Source: Jackrogersella multiformis (lineage: Eukaryota; Ascomycota; Sordariomycetes; Xylariales; Hypoxylaceae). From it: a stretch of 64,000 nucleotides of DNA. The position numbers were made by a program, and so were the translations under genes. The stretch spans positions 1,860,001-1,924,000 of the forward strand of contig CADCXD010000007.1 of assembly GCA_902806575.1 (NCBI GenBank). The letters run 5' to 3'. Position 1 is the stretch's first letter. Each line of letters opens with the position of its first letter. Below the pieces are notes generated by a model, which worked only from the letters and a program-made list of their open reading frames with translations, was not told where the DNA came from and did not search any database. Of the stretch, positions 59,734 to 64,000 are shown one piece after another.

Positions 59734-60660
59734 ATTGTATACTACCAAGTCTAACATGATGTAAGACTTATGTATGAGAACACAGACTTACAATATTGAA
59801 TGTCCCAGAAGAGGTTCACGACTTATCTATCCATGCCTGTCATCACCTTTTGAGATGTACATAGGTATTCACCACGAAGGACAACCGGATGGATGGACAC
59901 AACATCGTACATATACTTTTCCTTATTTAGATTGGAGGTTTGAGTAGGAGAGTGAACCATTCCTTTGGTCACTTAGGTACCTACCTATGAATATAAATAT
60001 ATTGTATGTATGATATGATGTGCTACAGCTTTCAGTACAACACCACCACGTTTAATTAAACCTATTCGTTACGATTTGCACCCCGCGTCCCGATTCGGGA
60101 AGGTACCTGATAATATAAATAAACATCCAATCGCGATCATCTAATCTTCAATCTATGGCCGACACGGGTTTGCCCCTTGCATATATATGTATGTAGTGTA
60201 GTGTAGGTATTGCGGAAATATCTACCTAGTGTAGGTAGTCTACGTAGTGTAAAGCCCGCCGAGGACCGAACCAGCTCCCTATTTAGGTAATGGTTTCATA
60301 TTGTGGCTGTCCCAATCCCGTCCTGCCTTACTACGCTGTGGCTGGAAGACCCCCTTTTTATTTTCTCTAGAATTTTTTCTTTTATTTTCAAACCCCTAAA
60401 TGCCTAGGTACCTAGGTACCTAGGTATGTAGCTTCCCATCCTCCCCTGAATGCTTGAATAGTTCTCCACTTTCATAATCCTTTTATTTCGCGATCTCGAT
60501 CTGGACAGCGGCTACTTACATACTAGTACATTGCCCGTATATACCCCACCTTGCTAGTTAAGTAGTGGATCGAAGCTCTCCATAAACTAGGTACCTACCT
60601 ACCTACCTAGGTAGGTATTATTAAGAAGATGTCACTAACTGAATCGATAGTAGAGGTAAG

Positions 60661-60766
60661 TATTGTAGGATGGGGATAATGGTTGTTGTATTGTGAAGGT
60701 TTTAAGCTTCAGGCAAAACACAAAATCTCACTTAAACCCTCTTGATTACATAACCGCCCCACAGTA
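60661..60766. mobile_element. MITE-like dispersed element, copy 2
   Basis: The second copy of the element at 44527-44633, 106 bp, in the same orientation. It begins TATTGTAGG and ends CCCCACAGTA. Divergence is mainly in the centre. Confidence 0.5.
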
Positions 60767-61574
60767 TATAGGTATGCATTAATAACTAATAGTATCAAGT
60801 ACCTAGAGTGTTTCGGTTTCCCTCAACTATATCGTCAGTCTTTTCCCCTATTAACTCATTTAGTCTTAACTAATTTTCCCTTCCCTTCTTAGCAGGACAA
60901 TTGTGTGTATGACGAGAAGCTTCCGAAGTGGACTTTTCTAAGAATGAATGCTGTTTTTCGTTCACTTTGCTCAATGGCCGAAGTCTTTCGCATCTCTTTA
61001 AATACTTCCGTCAATCATCTCATCCGCCGCCAGACACGCTACTTGGCCTGGACTGTTATCCTTAATACCGAGTCATCATGCGGAAAATCGATCCCTACCT
61101 ACATACTCGCAGTGTTGCTTGTCTGTCTCGATTTGTCTATACCGCCGGCGCCGGCGCCGTAGCTTCCCAAGAGCGTCTCGACTCTTCACCACCCATCAAA
61201 CCCTGTATCTATTCCCCGCAAGCATCTGGCTAGGTAATTCCGCCAATCATCAAAAATATTGTAATTCGGTTAAAAAGGCCTCATATCGGTCTTGTGTTAA
61301 ACCGAGATAGCGTAAGAGGTTTGGCCTATTCTTCGATTTTAGGGGAGATGATGGTTAATGCATACCTATCTACCTACCTACCTACCTACCTGCCTACCTA
61401 CTTACCTAGGTAGGTAGGTAGATATATGGTAGTTTGTAGATCTGGCTATAAGTTGACGATCTCCCGTATCAGCATTTAGAGCCTCTTTGCTGCTGGTGGT
61501 ACGTAGCCGCTCCCGGGTTACATCTTGCATCGACTAGATCGATATTAGTAAGTCGATAACTACAGATCATCAAG

Positions 61575-63316
61575 ATGCTCCATCTCCTTTTCCTATCAGC
61601 GTTGGCTTTTGCTTCCTCGGTGTTTGCCGCTTTCGGCTTCACTCAGTCTGGCAGCAATTATGTTGTCGATGCCGGCTCAAGCAATTCACTTGTCTTCACC
61701 GTTAATGGAGGTAGCTGTGATATCACCTCGATTAAATATCGTGGCACGGAGCTTCAGGATTCCTCTGGCAGCACACAATTATCATCCGGCCTCGGTACCG
61801 CCACTGTTAAGGTTGAGTCTGTCACGGCTAGTATGTTAAGTTATTACCAGAGACGGAGGGTGATTTCACCATAGTATCTAGACGTTTTCTTACATTTTAT
61901 TTAGGTTCCGTTAACTATGTCAAGGTGACTTGCACCACTTCGACGCTGACTCACTACATGGTGGTGAAGGAAGGGGAAAGCAATATCTATCTCGCTACCC
62001 ACATTAAGGAGGAACCCTCAATCGGCGAACTGCGCTTCATCGCGCGCCTGAAATCATCTGTGCTGCCCGAGGAGTACCCCTACGGCAAGGTATCGACTAC
62101 CTCTGGTAGCTCGGCTACTGTAGAGGGCTCAGACGTTTTTGTTGTCGACGGAGAGACTCGGTCCAAATTCTACTCGAGCACCCGCTTCATCGACAAGGAT
62201 GCGCAATGCGTTTACGGAGGTTCTGATGTGATTCACGCATGCGTCTTGGCTCCGCACCCCGAATCGTCGTCTGGCGGTCCATTCTTCCGTGATATCGAAA
62301 GCAACAACGCCGGCTCCGCGACAAATCTCTACTGGTACATGAACAGCGGCCATGTGCAGACAGAGGCTTACCGAACCAACGTCTTGCACGGACCTTACAT
62401 CTTCACCTTTTCGCGATCAGGCGTTCCTAGGCTCCGCGAGGCCGACACATCCTTCTTCTCAGGACTGAGCATCACGGGCTACGTCGCCGATTCCGGACGC
62501 GGCTACGTCTCTGGCACGGCGTCTGGGATTTCAAGTAGCTTCCAGATCGTTGTGCACTGGTACAACACCCAGGCGCAATACTGGACCATCGCATCATCTA
62601 AGGGCGTTTTCACTTCCCCGGCGATGAAGCCCGGCACTTACACCATGGTCTTATACCAAGGCGAATACAAAGTTGCTACTGCTACTGGGGTTTCTGTCAG
62701 TGCTGGCCAGACTACGTCCAAAAACATCGCCAGCACCGAGACTTCACGAAATTCCTTATGGAAGATTGGCGAATACGACGGTCAACCTACCGGATTCCTT
62801 AACGCGGACAAATTTCTCCGAATGCATCCCTCCGACTCTCGAATGACAGCCTGGAATCCTGTCACGTATACCGTCGGTACTTCGTCCCTAGATCAGTTCC
62901 CAATGGCTCTCTTCCAAACGGTCAACAACCCCGTAACTATCAAGTTTACCCTAGCTTCCGCGCCCGGCACTGCGACCCTCCGAATCGCAACCACTTTATC
63001 ATACAACGGAGCCCGCCCGCAAGCCAAGGTTAATTCGTGGACCGCGACGGCACCGTCGGCACCGACAAAGATCGATAGTCGCGGCGTGACCCGTGGGGCA
63101 TACCGCGGCTATGGTGAAGTCTACGATGTCAGCATCCCTACCGGGACTCTCGTTGCCGGTGCGAATACCATTACCATCACCTCCATCTCGGGCAGCAGCG
63201 GTACTACCTTTTTAAACCCCAACCTTGTAAGTACTATAGATCCAACATTCTCCGGGCCACATCGGGACTAATAAAAGTGGTTACAGATATTTGATGCGGT
63301 TGAGCTTTTCACATGA
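61575..63316 (+). CDS. PL4 rhamnogalacturonan lyase
   Basis: Exons 61575-61830, 61905-63226 and 63287-63316 give 535 aa, the usual PL4 size. A signal peptide (MLHLLFLSALAFASSVFA) leads to AFGFTQSGSNYVVDAGSSN, YRGTELQD, NSGHVQTEAYRTNVLHGPY, ADSGRGYVSG and KIGEYDGQPTGFLNADKFLRMHPSD, which are characteristic PL4 blocks. The enzyme would cleave the rhamnogalacturonan-I backbone of pectin by beta-elimination outside the cell. The order catalytic beta-sandwich, small fibronectin-like domain, jelly-roll C-terminal domain matches the family. The last exon encodes only the ten final codons (IFDAVELFT and stop). This supports a plant-polysaccharide-degrading lifestyle. Confidence 0.9.
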
Positions 63317-63855
63317 GGCTGTAAGTAACCTCAAGATTGGTATTTTTGTCTAAGCGGGCAGTATTTAAACCCTGTGATCACTTAACCTAGACCTATTATT
63401 ATGCACTCTAGACTTTCTCACAGGCCTCATTGCCGTTCTGTTAGCTGGAATTCTAGATAATATTAACGACTTGTCTACCTAGGTACTTAGGGTCCTAAGC
63501 ATACTACCGGCTTTTGATCATCCTGTATATATTTTGTATTTATGTAACGTGTATATGTGAGCTATCGCTCAAGCTTTGTTGTAATGTCCATAGCTCTGTA
63601 TACTGTAGCATACTTCTCACTTATGCAGCGAGTACACAGCTTATTCGGCCTCGCTACCATCTCGAATAAATATGTGGAAATGGTCAGACTAATGCCTCCT
63701 GAGAGGAGGACCTGTATGAGTCGACTACAGTCCGTCCTATCGACTCCGCCAATTCTAGCACCGGAGGTCATTCTACATCAATCACATCAATCACATTAAT
63801 CCAACCGTCCCGTAACTCTTGGCTACTTAAGTAAGGAGCCCAACAAGTCTAATAT
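63317..63855. other. convergent intergenic region
   Basis: No gene was found between the PL4 gene and the transporter fragment. One TACCTAGG motif lies near 63476. Confidence 0.5.
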
Positions 63856-64000
63856 TTAGTTTTCATCTATGTCCACGATATATGACCAAGCTAAGGCACA
63901 AAAGGCGATGACAACCAAATAGAACCACCACACAAGTCCAATCACCCCTTCTTCAACGCCTAACCCGAACACGTACCCCCCGATAGCTGGCCCGACGGCG
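63856..64000 (-). CDS. C-terminus of a probable MFS-type transporter (partial)
   Basis: On the minus strand a frame runs in from the right edge and stops at 63856-63858. The visible ~47 residues include AVGPAIGGYVFGLG followed by a hydrophobic helix (GLVWWFYLVVIAFCALAWSY) and a short charged tail (IVDIDEN). A GP-IGG motif before the last transmembrane helix is common in major facilitator transporters. The rest of the gene lies outside the window, so the subfamily cannot be given. Confidence 0.5.
   Translation of the reverse strand, partial: AVGPAIGGYVFGLGVEEGVIGLVWWFYLVVIAFCALAWSYIVDIDEN

Larger units (their letters stand above)
59047..61574. other. 2.5 kb intergenic region between GH71 and PL4 genes
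   Basis: The divergent upstream regions of two secreted-enzyme genes. It contains TACCTAGGTA clusters (60395-60430, 60590-60620, 61360-61425), a 16-bp inverted repeat (59692-59733), and the second copy of the ~107 bp dispersed element. A short frame at 60905-61162 lacks an ATG start and any recognisable domain. Confidence 0.55.

Noticed and set aside
60905..61162. 85-codon frame upstream of the PL4 gene
   Set aside because: It needs a non-ATG start and shows no recognisable similarity or signal peptide.
28995..63316. Secondary-metabolite or other functional gene cluster
   Set aside because: No synthase, tailoring enzymes or cluster regulator; the neighbours are unrelated housekeeping and secreted-enzyme genes.
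63557..63799. 80-codon frame in the last intergenic region
   Set aside because: Non-ATG start, no domain, and overlapped by an equally long antisense frame.

Overview
The window looks like chromosomal DNA of a filamentous ascomycete (Pezizomycotina, probably a Sordariomycete). Genes carry short GT-AG introns of about 40-165 nt with CTRAY-like branch points, and the products are typical fungal ones (SIP5, Arp6, QNS1, GH71, PL4, AA8). Two long AT-rich blocks carry the C-to-T/G-to-A signature of repeat-induced point mutation (RIP). All exon boundaries were read by eye from splice signals, frame continuity and family conservation; no search was run.

Layout. 1-5.9 kb is gene-poor and full of the palindromic motif TACCTAGGTA; one 31-residue zinc-binding micro-ORF sits at 4.3 kb. 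5.9-8.4 kb is a vWA-Vint (Hint) gene with a frameshift at the Hint start. 9.5-9.9 kb is a broken exon of an unidentified gene. 9.95-17.93 kb is a RIP block containing two copies of a ~1.13 kb terminal-inverted-repeat element. 17.9-21.5 kb is a gene-poor island. 21.55-28.32 kb is a full-length RIP-destroyed Ty3/Gypsy chromovirus with recognisable LTRs.

From 29 kb onward the DNA is ordinary gene-bearing euchromatin: a 26-residue metallothionein, a Ufd1-like zinc-finger protein (-), an F-box-like protein with hidden zinc-ribbon exons (+), ARP6 (-) divergent from QNS1 NAD+ synthetase (+, nine exons), a secreted AA8 cytochrome (-), D-arabinose dehydrogenase (+), SIP5 (-), a MITE, a frameshifted secreted Cys-rich gene (-), a BTB protein (-), a GCIP-like protein (+), a GH71 alpha-1,3-glucanase (-), a PL4 rhamnogalacturonan lyase (+) and the C-terminus of a probable transporter (-) at the right edge.

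The genes do not form a biosynthetic cluster. They mix housekeeping functions (chromatin remodelling, NAD+ synthesis, ubiquitin/proteostasis, glucose signalling) with secreted carbohydrate-active enzymes (GH71, AA8, PL4), which suits a plant-associated or saprotrophic fungus. The most unusual material is small or hidden: micro-genes, a microexon plus GC-AG intron, MITE-like elements, and an LTR pair in which RIP stops inside the outer LTR ends.
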